From the NCBI GenBank assembly GCA_021826505.1, contig JAKAZV010000008.1, positions 1 through 41,534 of the forward strand: a stretch of 41,534 nucleotides of DNA. Reading direction: 5' to 3'. This document shows, in pieces, positions 7,285-16,500 of this stretch. Below the pieces are notes generated by a model. The model was not told the DNA's origin, ran no database searches, and saw only the letters and a program-made list of their open reading frames with translations. The first letter of the stretch is position 1; the number at the start of each line of letters is the position of its first letter. Position numbers and translations under genes: made by a program. Source of the stretch: Acidobacteriota bacterium (GTDB taxonomy: Bacteria; Acidobacteriota; Terriglobia; Terriglobales; SCQP01).

Positions 7285-9318
7285 ATGCAATTGCGGAATC
7301 AACGCTGGCCGGAAATATTGAAATGGACCGCCGTTTTGATCGCGGCCACTGGCCTGGGCCTGGCGCCCGCGCCACGCCGGCCTTTAGTCCCGGCGCTGAC
7401 CCGGCGCCAGCGCATCCGGCTGGCGCTGGATCGGCTGACCTGGGGACCGCGCCCCGGCGATATCCGGAGGGTGGAAGCTCTCGGCCTGCAAAAATGGATC
7501 GCCCTTGAGCTGCATCCTGGCCGGATCCGGCAAAATCCCCGCTTACGGCGGCAGTTGCGGCTTCTGACCACTCTGCGCATGTCTCCACGGCAATTGCTGC
7601 GCCGCTACCCGCCGCCGCAGTTCATCAAGCAAATGGCTCTGGGCCGGCGGCCTTTGCCCTCCGATCCCGCCGTACGCGCCCGGGTTCAGGTTCAAATAGC
7701 CCGCTTGCGCCGGCAAATTGCGCAAAAAAATCTCTCTCCCGCCGCGATCCAGGCCGCGCGAAAACTCCGTTTGCTCCGGCGCGGGCGCCGGCTGCGGGCG
7801 CTATTGGGCAGTCAATTTGCCGCTCTTACTCACGCGCCCTGGCCGCGTCGCGCCGCGGTTTATGAACAACTTCCCGCCCCGGTGCGGCGAAAAGTCATCG
7901 CCTTGCTACCACGCGGCCAGGCGCTGCAACTGGCGCTCTGGCTGCCCTTGCCACAGTCCCGGGCCATTGAGCAATTAAAGGCTCCCATGATGGTTCCGGT
8001 GACCGATCTGCAGCAGGCCAAAATGCTGCGCGCCATCTACGGCACGCGCCAGCTTCAGGACGTGCTCACCGATTTCTGGTTTAACCACTTCAATGTCTAT
8101 TTATATAAAGGCGCCGACCGTTACTTCACCACGCAATATGCCGAGCAGGTGATCCGCCCCCATGTTCTGGGGCACTTTTATACCCTGCTTTTGGCCACGG
8201 CCAAAAGCCCGGCCATGCTGTTTTATCTCGACAACTGGCGCTCGGTCGCGCCCGGCGCCGGCGCGCGTCTGGCCGCCTTTCGCGCCCGCATGCAAGCCCG
8301 CCGCCGCGCTCACATGGCGCGCATGGGCATCATGGCCGGCTTTCTGCCCGCTTCCCGCCCCGCGCCGCGGCGCAAAGTTAACCCTCCCGGCATCAACGAA
8401 AATTACGGCCGCGAATTGATGGAGCTGCATACGCTGGGCGTCAACGGCGGTTATACCCAGCGCGATGTGGATCAGGTCGCGCTTTGCCTCACCGGCTGGA
8501 CGATCCGCACGCCCTTCCGCAATCCGGCTTTTTTCTTTGCCCCGCGCCTGCACGCCCGGCGGCCCAAAACCGTACTGGGCCGACCGATTGATGCGGGCGG
8601 AGAGCAGGATGGCATCGCGGTCTTAAAGTTGCTGGCCAATAATCCCGCCACGGCGCGGCATATCAGCTATGAACTCGCCCAGCGCTTCGTCAGTGACCAT
8701 CCGCCGCATGCCCTGGTGGACCGGATGGTTGCGGTCTGGCTGCGCAGCCATGGCGACCTGCGGCAGGTAATGGCGGCCATGATCGCTGCGCCCCAATTCT
8801 GGAGCCCGCGCTACGCCGGCGATAAATTCAAGGCGCCGTTGCAAATGGTCGCCAGCGCGGTGCGTGCGGTTCAGGCCAGGGTTTATAATCCCGAGCATCT
8901 GGTACAGGTGGTGGCGCAAATGGGCGAACCGTTATATCTGGATCTCACGCCGAACGGTTATTCCAACCGCAATCCCGACTGGATCTCCAGCACCGGGCTG
9001 GTGGATCGCATGAACTTCGCCCTCGCCCTGGGCGCCGGCTGGGTTCCCGGCTTGCGCATGACCATGCCCGTACTTCCTTCTGCCGCGGAAGCAAGCCGGG
9101 CCGCGGCACTGATCGCCCTTGCGCATGTTTTAGAGCAGCCGGCTCCCGCGCCCGCGGTGGAAAAAAATATGCTCGTGAGTTTGCGCCGCCTGCCTCGCCC
9201 CGCTGGCGCGGGATGGCGTTCGTTCGCCTCATCCCGGCCGCTCTCCGGCTTCAGCCCGGCGCAGGAAAAACTGTCTCTCGGGCTGCTGCTGGGCGCGCCC
9301 GGTTTCCAGCATTATTAA
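7285..9318 (+). CDS. DUF1800 family exported protein
   Basis: About 677 residues from ATG 7285; a TTG eight codons earlier (7261) with GAGGG directly before it is an alternative start. The N-terminus has a hydrophobic segment (EILKWTAVLIAATGLGLA) that should act as signal peptide or anchor. The body carries the DUF1800 hallmarks: DVLTDFWFNHFNVY, KSPAMLFYLDN, NENYGRELMELHTLGVNGGYTQ and DVDQVALCLTGWTI. DUF1800 proteins almost always sit next to a DUF1501 gene, as here 31 bp downstream; the biochemical role of the pair is not established. The first ~100 mature residues are unusually Arg-rich. Expected location is the periplasm or outside. Confidence 0.9.
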   Translation: MQLRNQRWPEILKWTAVLIAATGLGLAPAPRRPLVPALTRRQRIRLALDRLTWGPRPGDIRRVEALGLQKWIALELHPGRIRQNPRLRRQLRLLTTLRMSPRQLLRRYPPPQFIKQMALGRRPLPSDPAVRARVQVQIARLRRQIAQKNLSPAAIQAARKLRLLRRGRRLRALLGSQFAALTHAPWPRRAAVYEQLPAPVRRKVIALLPRGQALQLALWLPLPQSRAIEQLKAPMMVPVTDLQQAKMLRAIYGTRQLQDVLTDFWFNHFNVYLYKGADRYFTTQYAEQVIRPHVLGHFYTLLLATAKSPAMLFYLDNWRSVAPGAGARLAAFRARMQARRRAHMARMGIMAGFLPASRPAPRRKVNPPGINENYGRELMELHTLGVNGGYTQRDVDQVALCLTGWTIRTPFRNPAFFFAPRLHARRPKTVLGRPIDAGGEQDGIAVLKLLANNPATARHISYELAQRFVSDHPPHALVDRMVAVWLRSHGDLRQVMAAMIAAPQFWSPRYAGDKFKAPLQMVASAVRAVQARVYNPEHLVQVVAQMGEPLYLDLTPNGYSNRNPDWISSTGLVDRMNFALALGAGWVPGLRMTMPVLPSAAEASRAAALIALAHVLEQPAPAPAVEKNMLVSLRRLPRPAGAGWRSFASSRPLSGFSPAQEKLSLGLLLGAPGFQHY

Positions 9319-9349
9319 TCGTTCTTTGAAGAAGACGAAGGAGAACCCC

Positions 9350-10630
9350 ATGCCCACTCGCCGTATTTTTCTTCGCAACTCCGCCCTGGCCATGGTGGGC
9401 GTGGGTGTTTTGCCCAGTTGGCTCACCCGCACCGCCTGGGCGGCGGAAGCCGCCCGGCGCGGCAAAATTCTGGTGGTGATCTTTCAGCGCGGCGCTGCGG
9501 ACGGACTCAACATCGTGGTCCCGCATGGCGAAGCGGCGTATTACCGTTATCGTCCCACCATTGCCATCCCGCGCCCGCGCGGCAAGACTCCGCGCACGGC
9601 TGCGGCTCTGGATCTGGACGGCTTTTTCGGCCTGCATCCCGCGCTCTCCGGCTTGCAGCCGCTCTGGAAGCAGCATCATCTCGCCATTGTGCATGCCGCC
9701 GGCTCGCCCGACCCCAGCCGTTCGCATTTTCAGGCCCAGGATTATATGGAAGCCGGCACGCCGGGCCAGCCCGACACCTCCACCGGTTGGCTCAATCGGG
9801 TTCTGCGGGCGCAATGTCCCGACTGCGAAGCCGGACATAACCACGGCCAATCGCCTCTGCGGGCCGTGGCCATGGACGCGCAAATGCCGCTCACCCTGCG
9901 CGGCGCCGCTCCCGCTGTCGCCATCAGCGACCTGGCCGCCTTCCGGGTTGGCTATGGCCCCCTCGGCGCCGCCGGCGCCGAAGCCCTGCAGTCGCTTTAC
10001 GACCAGGATGGCGGCGCGCTGCTGCAGCCGGCCGGCCGCGATACCTTCGCCGCTCTGAAGCTGTTACGGCATCTGAATCCGCATCAATACCAGCCCGCTC
10101 CCGGCGCCCATTATCCCCGCCGCGGTCTCGGCCATGGACTGCGCCAGATCGCGCAATTGATCAAGGCCCGCGTGGGTGTCGAAGTCGCCTTTGCCGATAT
10201 TGGGGGATGGGATAATCACGTCGCCGAAGGCTCAACCGAAGGCCAGCTTGCGGGCCGGCTGCGCGAATTCGGCGACGCTCTGGCCGCCTTCTGGACCGAT
10301 CTCGGCGATCGCGCCGAAGATGTTCTGGTGGTTACCATGTCGGAATTCGGCCGTACCGCGCATGAAAATGGCAGCGCTGGCACCGACCATGGTCATGCCA
10401 ATGTCATGTTCGTTTTAGGCGGTTCGGTGCGCGGCGGTAAGGTCTATGGCCGCTGGCCAGGGCTGGAACCTGAACAGCTCTATCAGGGACGCGACCTGGC
10501 CTTGACCACCGATTTCCGCCTCGTGCTTGCCGAAGCAGTGCGCAATCATCTGGGCGTGAGTGGCCTGGAGCCGGTTTTTCCCGGATTTAATGCCGATCCC
10601 CGGCAGTTTCGCGGCTTTTTATCAACTTGA
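9350..10630 (+). CDS. DUF1501 family Tat-exported protein
   Basis: 426 residues from ATG 9350, which has AGGAG six bases upstream; the frame extends to a TTG at 9326 but the Shine-Dalgarno decides for 9350. The N-terminus MPTRRIFLRNSALAM is a twin-arginine signal (Arg4-Arg5) with probable cleavage after TAWA. The fold belongs to the alkaline-phosphatase/sulfatase-like DUF1501 group: ILVVIFQRGAADGLN near the start, SRSHFQAQDYMEAG, DIGGWDNH and VVTMSEFGRTAHENG with GTDHGHAN near the end; these Asp/His residues are the likely metal ligands of the family. It follows the DUF1800 gene and the two are probably one operon. Substrate unknown. Confidence 0.92.
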   Translation: MPTRRIFLRNSALAMVGVGVLPSWLTRTAWAAEAARRGKILVVIFQRGAADGLNIVVPHGEAAYYRYRPTIAIPRPRGKTPRTAAALDLDGFFGLHPALSGLQPLWKQHHLAIVHAAGSPDPSRSHFQAQDYMEAGTPGQPDTSTGWLNRVLRAQCPDCEAGHNHGQSPLRAVAMDAQMPLTLRGAAPAVAISDLAAFRVGYGPLGAAGAEALQSLYDQDGGALLQPAGRDTFAALKLLRHLNPHQYQPAPGAHYPRRGLGHGLRQIAQLIKARVGVEVAFADIGGWDNHVAEGSTEGQLAGRLREFGDALAAFWTDLGDRAEDVLVVTMSEFGRTAHENGSAGTDHGHANVMFVLGGSVRGGKVYGRWPGLEPEQLYQGRDLALTTDFRLVLAEAVRNHLGVSGLEPVFPGFNADPRQFRGFLST

Positions 10631-10703
10631 AAGTGAGCGGTAAAAGACATTTGCCGTAGCTGCGCAGGTCTCCATTCTTATTTCCTGCCGCATCTATCCC
10701 CCT

Positions 10704-11126
10704 ATGGCAAATGATCATACTCAGAACCTGGCCGTGTGGGTCTGTCTGCTGGCCTGTTTATGGATTTGGCCGTTCTCAGGCGGCAAGCGCGAGACCCTGA
10801 CCGTCTCCCGCACGATTCCCGGCGCCTCGGCTTATGCCAATGTCGGTCATGATAAAAACGGCAACACCACCGTTGATTTGCACGTTAAATTTATGCCCAA
10901 TCCCAGCACTTTGACCCCGGCGGAAACGAACTATGTGGTTTGGGTCCAGCCGCGTGGACATGCCCCCGAAAACAAAGGTAAATTACGCGTAAATAGTAAT
11001 CATCATGGAAGCATTATGCTTCGTTCACCCTATCGGGTCTTAAACGTATTCATCACTGCTGAAGCCTCAGCCCAGGTGACCCGTCCCACCGGCCAGCAGC
11101 TCATCTACGGCCTCATCTCGCGCTGA
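10704..11126 (+). CDS. Small membrane-anchored or secreted protein, unknown function
   Basis: 140 residues with a hydrophobic N-terminal stretch (~9-25, NLAVWVCLLACLWIW) and a small beta-rich domain: TLTVSRTIPGASAYANVG, TTVDLHVKFMPNP, NYVVWVQPRG, GKLRVNSN, LNVFITAEAS. The order of these strands (a VVW..P.G strand, a short KGKL strand and a VFITAE strand ending with PTGQQL) recurs in small acidobacterial exported proteins of no known role, as far as I recall. LLAC resembles a lipobox, but the n-region has no positive charge, so a lipoprotein is unlikely. It follows the DUF1501 gene by 73 bp and ends just before repeat copy 2, so it belongs to the same cassette. Confidence 0.7.
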   Translation: MANDHTQNLAVWVCLLACLWIWPFSGGKRETLTVSRTIPGASAYANVGHDKNGNTTVDLHVKFMPNPSTLTPAETNYVVWVQPRGHAPENKGKLRVNSNHHGSIMLRSPYRVLNVFITAEASAQVTRPTGQQLIYGLISR

Positions 11127-11127
11127 A

Positions 11128-11168
11128 GCCTGTTAGGTGTCCCGGCCCTCCGCCGTCGAATGACGCTG
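11128..11168 (+). repeat. Dispersed ~40-bp intergenic repeat, copy 2
   Basis: Same orientation as 7058-7096: GCCTGTTAG, then CCCGGCCCTCCGCCGTC and AATGACGCTG, with similarity continuing in GAGCGTGATC (11168-11177). It overlaps the 3' end of hemY: read on the minus strand the repeat encodes the last ~13 residues (QRHSTAEGRDT) and supplies its TAA stop. Confidence 0.8.
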
Positions 11169-12545
11169 AGCGTGATCCTTTTGGGCAGCCATCCGTCCGG
11201 CTTGCAAACACGCCGCCACGCTGGCGCCATGAACCCCATTGCACGCCAGCGCTAAATTTGAATATTTTTCCGCCCGTTGCAAAACTTCCCGTGTCCGTTC
11301 CAGATGTCCGGCTTGCAGCAAAGGGGCGGCGCGGTGCCAGCGTTGCACGTGGCTCAGGCAGGGCTCATCTTTAACTCCAAAGATTGCGCCGAGTTCATTT
11401 CGCGCCATGAGAATGATTTGGGCCTCATTGAAATCCCGTAATTTGCTGGCATCCATCGCCAGGCGCAGCAGGGCCGCGCCGGCCGGCGCCCGGTGGGGAT
11501 ATTTTCGGTGGACAAAAGTAATGGCCCGGGTCGCGGTTTTCACCGCCGCGGGCACAAACAAGGCATGGCCCGGAGTCAGCCGCGGTTCTTTTTCAAAACC
11601 CAGATGAACCAGACAAGCGGGTGCGTATGCAATGCCCCGCAGCGCCCCGGCCAGCTCCGGATCGAAATTTTCGGTCATGGCCGCCGCGCTCCAGGCCGGC
11701 GCCGCCAGAATCAGACGTTCGCATTCTGCCGCGCCGCGGCTGGTGCGCAGGCGAAATCCCTCCTTGCGGGGCGCAATGCTTTCAATGCGCAGATGGCATT
11801 GCAGCTGTCCCGGCCGCAGCTTCGCAGCAAGCGCATCCGTCAGCCGCGCCATCCCGCCTTGGATTCCCACCCGCCCCGGGTTTGGATGGGTGCGCGCTCG
11901 CGCCTCGCGCCAGAGCGCGCGGCTCACGCTTTTGCTTCCGGCATATTCCCATAGTTTCGGAAACAATGCGCGCAGACTGGCTTCTTCCGGACGCAGATGA
12001 AACAGCGCCCCCAGAATGGGCTCGGCCACTTGTTCCGTAAATTCCCGCCCGTACCGGGGGTTAAGAAAATCCGCCACGGATTCATCCGACCTGGTGCCCG
12101 CGCGTTTGCCGTTCGGCTTTTCGCCCCATAGAAATTCCCGCGCCATGCGCGCCTTGACGGGCCAGGATATGAGTTGTGTCGTCAGAACTTCCGTGACCCT
12201 TTCCGGCGCCATGCGCAGCCAGCCCCGGGGCAGGCGCAGTGCCCGCCCCTGCTTCCATATATATGTTGTCGAACCCTCTTTTTGCGGAGGAACTTCCTCC
12301 TGCAGCTTCAGCTCCGGCAAAATATGGCCGGCCCGGGGATCGTGGGCCAGAAATGCATCGGGCCCAAGTTCCAGCAGAAATTCTCCCGCGGCCAGGGTTT
12401 GAATCACGCCTCCGGGCCGGGCTTCGCCTTCCAGCAAAACAAAATCTTCTTCCCCGCGCCGCGTCAGCTCCCACGCCGCGCTCAGTCCGGTCACGCCCGC
12501 GCCGATAATAGCGGTTTTCGCCTTCACGCCTATATATTCTGACAT
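11133..12545 (-). CDS. hemY: FAD-dependent protoporphyrinogen/coproporphyrinogen oxidase
   Basis: 470 residues from ATG 12545 (the frame extends to 12686, but the family's FAD-binding strand begins right after this Met). The N-terminal dinucleotide-binding motif is KTAIIGAGVTGLSAAWELTRRG with ELLEGEARPGGVI-type residues following (LLEGEARPGGVIQT). Downstream are the family's substrate-domain phrases (EPILGALFHLRPEEASLRALFP, GIQGGMARLTDAL) and a C-terminal ACNGVHGASVAACLQAGR that corresponds to the second FAD-contacting region. The enzyme oxidises a porphyrinogen to the porphyrin late in haem synthesis (HemY/HemG/CgoX naming varies). The last ~13 residues come from a dispersed repeat. It is divergent from hemD, with 120 bp between the starts. 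Confidence 0.92.
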   Translation of the reverse strand: MSEYIGVKAKTAIIGAGVTGLSAAWELTRRGEEDFVLLEGEARPGGVIQTLAAGEFLLELGPDAFLAHDPRAGHILPELKLQEEVPPQKEGSTTYIWKQGRALRLPRGWLRMAPERVTEVLTTQLISWPVKARMAREFLWGEKPNGKRAGTRSDESVADFLNPRYGREFTEQVAEPILGALFHLRPEEASLRALFPKLWEYAGSKSVSRALWREARARTHPNPGRVGIQGGMARLTDALAAKLRPGQLQCHLRIESIAPRKEGFRLRTSRGAAECERLILAAPAWSAAAMTENFDPELAGALRGIAYAPACLVHLGFEKEPRLTPGHALFVPAAVKTATRAITFVHRKYPHRAPAGAALLRLAMDASKLRDFNEAQIILMARNELGAIFGVKDEPCLSHVQRWHRAAPLLQAGHLERTREVLQRAEKYSNLALACNGVHGASVAACLQAGRMAAQKDHAQRHSTAEGRDT

Positions 12546-12665
12546 CGGTGTGCGCGGCCGTTTTCGTGCGAAACCCGCCGGACTCACAAAGCCGGGCCGC
12601 GGCCGGAACCTTTGTGAATGCCGTGATTTATACTGGCTGAACCCGAACCTGCGCGGTGTTTTCCC

Positions 12666-13520
12666 ATGACCAGTCCCGCTTTCCAAGGCTTGCGCGTGCT
12701 TTCGCTGGAATCCCGCCGCGCGGCGGAAATGGCGAAATTGATCTCACTTCTCGGGGGACAGCCGGTTGCCGCTCCCGCTCTGCGCGAGGTCGCCTTCGAA
12801 AATCAGGCTGAGGTCAGGGAATTTCTGGGCCGGCTCTGCGGCGGCGAACTCGACTGGATGATTTTTTTAACCGGGGCCGGGCTGCGCCGCACGCTGGAAT
12901 TGGCGGGGCCGGAATATTCTCCCGCCCAGCTCGCCCACGCCATGCGCCGCATCCGCGTATTGGCGCGTGGCCCCAAACCCGCGGCTGAATTGCGCAGGCT
13001 GGGAGTTGAACCCACCCTCATTGTGCCCGAACCCCATACCTGGCGGGAGGTGATTTCGAGCCTGGATGCCGCAGTGCCTTCCTGGCCGGGGTTGCGCGTG
13101 GGGGTGCAGGAATATGGCCAGCCCGCTGACGACTGCCTGCGGGAACTGGAGCGGCGCGGCGCCCGCATTCATGTCCTGCGCCTGTACTCCTACCAGTTGC
13201 CGGAAGATCTGGCGCCGCTGCGCGCCGCAATTCAGGAAATTGTGGCGGGAAATATTGCCGTTATCCTGTTCACCAGCTCCCAGCAGGCCATTCATCTGCT
13301 GCGGGTGGCGGCGGATATGGGCCTGGAAGCCGCGCTCCGGCGGGCGCTCGCGCGTTGCGTGCTGGCTTCCATCGGGCCCACCACCTCCCAGACCCTGCGC
13401 GATCACGGCCTGATTCCCGATCTGCAGCCCAGCCATCCCCACATGGGTTTCCTGGTCCGGGCCGCCGCCGAACAAGCGGAAGCCATCTTGCGCGGTAAAC
13501 GCGGAGCCATCGAATCTTAG
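12666..13520 (+). CDS. hemD: Uroporphyrinogen-III synthase
   Basis: 284 residues with the two-lobed HemD layout: lobe 1 begins GLRVLSLESRRAAEMAKLI and contains DWMIFLTGAGLRRTLEL and VLARGPKPAAELRRLGV; lobe 2 begins LRVGVQEYGQP and contains VLRLYSYQLPED, IAVILFTSSQQAIHLL and LASIGPTTSQTLRDHGL, followed by PSHPHMGFLV. HemD closes and inverts ring D of hydroxymethylbilane to give uroporphyrinogen III. Low overall conservation is normal in this family, but the sugar-lobe order and the IGPTT..L motif are diagnostic. It lies divergent to hemY and its stop codon (13518-13520) overlaps that of tamB. No clear Shine-Dalgarno precedes the ATG. Confidence 0.9.
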   Translation: MTSPAFQGLRVLSLESRRAAEMAKLISLLGGQPVAAPALREVAFENQAEVREFLGRLCGGELDWMIFLTGAGLRRTLELAGPEYSPAQLAHAMRRIRVLARGPKPAAELRRLGVEPTLIVPEPHTWREVISSLDAAVPSWPGLRVGVQEYGQPADDCLRELERRGARIHVLRLYSYQLPEDLAPLRAAIQEIVAGNIAVILFTSSQQAIHLLRVAADMGLEAALRRALARCVLASIGPTTSQTLRDHGLIPDLQPSHPHMGFLVRAAAEQAEAILRGKRGAIES

Positions 13521-16500
13521 CGGGCCCGCTGGCGAAAATGAAAGCTGATGCCGTAAATGCCAAACTGATTCCGGCTCATCAGAATGCTGAAATGTGAGTT
13601 GATGTTCCAGCTCACGCGCACAATGTTCTGCGAGCTGGAGCTCAGGTTTTGCGTGTAGGTAAAGCTCAAGCGGGGCGAAATCTGCTGCTCAATCGTAATC
13701 GCCCCGCTGCTGGCGCCGGTATAAACATTCGCCGCATTCGGGTTCACGCTGATGCGGGTAATGCCGAAAATCCGCCGCACCCGGCTGGCGGCGACATTTT
13801 CCAGGGCGGCGCTCAATAACTGCTCCGACTGCCCCATGAAGCCGCTCGAAGCCTGCTGCGACATGCTGGCATAGGTGCTTTGCTCCGCCGTCTGGCCGGT
13901 GGCCAGCAGGGCGATGATATCGGAATTGGAAAGCGGCGGGTCGCTGCGATAACTCACATTCAGCTTATCCATGGGCCCGGAAATGCTGAGCGTGATGTTG
14001 TAATACTGCACCGTGGTGCTGAGCACAATATTGAGCAGGGGGTTGATGGCAAACGGATCTGCGAACTCTATATTGGCGCGATCCACGCTGAACCGGTTGC
14101 CGGCGAAGCGCAAGCTGCCTTCGGTTCCGGAAATATGGCCCAGCAGTATGGGATCCGCCAGGGTTCCCTGGACCCGCAGATCGGCCTGCGCCTGCAGTTG
14201 CGCGCTGGAGCTGGCCACCTGCAGTCCGGGCCCGGTAATCAGATGGATCGCCAGCTTCAGCCGCCCCAGCGAGCTCGGACCCGTGGAACCGGTTTCACTT
14301 CCGCGCTGGTTGGCGAGAAAGACCGCCAAATCGAAATTCGGGGTCAGCGCCATCCGGTTGAGCACAATATCTCCGCTCAATAATCCGCTCTTGCCGGTGC
14401 CGGCCAAATGCAGCCGCGCATCGCCCGAGGCGCTGATGCCGGTGTAAAGCACGCGCAATTGGCTCCCCGTCAGTGAAAAATCATAGTTCAAGCCCGCCGG
14501 GGTATACGCCGCGAACCCCGAGGCCTTGAGCATGCCGCCTCCGGCATGAGCGGTGAACTGTTCCAGGGTTGCGCGATTCCCGCTCAGCCGGATGCGACTC
14601 TGCACATGATCGAAGGCGATCGGCACTCCCGTTTCCGCCAGGCTGCCATTCCGGATCTGGACCGTCCCCTCGGGCCGGGGATGGCTCAGATCGCCCTGCA
14701 GGCGCGCCTGGATCAGCAAACGTCCCGCGCTTTGCACATGATGATTCAGCACATGCAGCAGCGCCAGATTCACATCCCCCTTGAGCGATGCCTGGATGGG
14801 CCGGACGCCATGCAAGCCGATCGTGCCCGCGGCCCGCAGATCGGTGTCGGTGCCCAGCAGATGAAACTGATTGACGGTGAACACGTCGCGATCAAGTGAA
14901 AACTCGAGCGGACCGGCATTGAAAAGCGCCATCCCCTCCGCTTCAATGCGCGCCTGGGTAAAGCTGGCCTGCGCGACCAATGCATTGGGCTGCCGGAGCG
15001 GCCCCTGGAGCGTGAGCGCGCCGCTGAACTGGCTGTGCCCGGTCAGATGCAGCGGAGTAAAGCGCCGCAGCCAGGCATCGGCGTCATAGTGGTTAAGCTC
15101 GACCCGGGCATTGATTAAATATTGCGGTCCCATGCCCAGCACCGCGGTCAAATGCAGGTCTCCGCCCGGCAGCGTATCGGTGCCGTCCAGGCGCGCGATC
15201 TGGTGGGCCAGAATGAAGCTGGCGTGCAGCTGTCCCATCGGTTCGCCGTTGCCGCGCATATCCACGCCTTCCACCTGAAGCTGGCCGGAGGGGTGCGCCA
15301 GCGTGCCCGCGCCGGACAGATGAAACCGCAGCAAGCCGCTGACATGCAGCCGCGCCGATTGCAGCGGCGGCAAATCCTGCAGTTGAATGCCCGCTGAAGC
15401 CAGTGCCACCTGATAGCGCTGCCGGCTCAGGTTATAGCTGATCCGGCCGTTGATCGCGGCGGCGGGCAATATGATTTGCAGGGGCGCCGCCGTGAATGTC
15501 CCCGCCCGCAGCCTGAGTCCGGCGTTGATGGAGCGAATGGGCTGGCCCCATGCGGCGGCCTGGGTAATTTGCAGGCGCCCCTGTCCTTTCGGATGCGCCA
15601 GATTGCCCCGGACCCGCAGTTGCATATTGATCAGCCCCTTGACCGGATCATGGCGGCGCAGCAGGGCTTCGATCTCGCTGACCGGTAATTGCCGGGCCGC
15701 GGCCGTGAACGCCACTGCTCCTGCGGGCAGGGGATGATATCGGCGTAAGGCCAGCGAGCCCTGCGCCGTGACGCGGGCCTTGCCCAGGCGCAGTTCCGCG
15801 GCTGCGATCTGCATGCGGTTGGAATTCAGCCTGCCTGTGATCGAGGCCTCGTCCAATCGCCAGCGTCCCAGGGCGAAATGGTGAGCCTGCAAGCGGCCCG
15901 ACAAGGCAGGCGCGCTGGGCTTGCCGCTCAGGCTCCCGCTGAATTGCAACTCTCCGTTCATCGCGGGCAGGTGGAGACCGGCAATCCGCAGCCAGCCCGG
16001 CCACGCCCGCACATGCCGGCTTTGCAGTTGAATCCCTATCCGCATCCCGGCTCGCCGCCAGGCCCCCGCGGCATGCAGGCGGGCGCCCGGGAGCGCCAGC
16101 CTTATCTGGCGGATTTTGCCGGTTCCAAATCCCGGGCCCAGCCGCAGTTGGATGACGCCCCGCAGCGGAATCGGGACATGGGCGCGGCTCGCCTTATATT
16201 GGGCCGCCACCGGCACGGGATTCCGGGACGAAACAATATGGACCGCCATCTGGCCCCGCAGGCTCCGTGCGACATCGGCGCCCGCGCGAAAAGCAAAGCT
16301 GCCGCTCATGCGGCCGGTCAACCGCGGCATGGCGGGTAATGGCCCCGCATGGGATTTTGATTTCCGGTTTTCCGCCAGCGCGAACGCGCTTTGCGCCAGC
16401 GGCCCAATGCGCAGGCCCGTCATCTCGCCCTGTGCCCGGTATTTCCCGCGACCCGCTCTCAGGCCATAGCGCACGCTGAGCCGGGCTTGCCCGGCCAGGC

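Noticed and set aside
10704-10770. LLAC as a lipoprotein signal in the small protein after DUF1501
   Set aside because: The n-region has no Lys or Arg and the residue two before the Cys is not usual for a lipobox.
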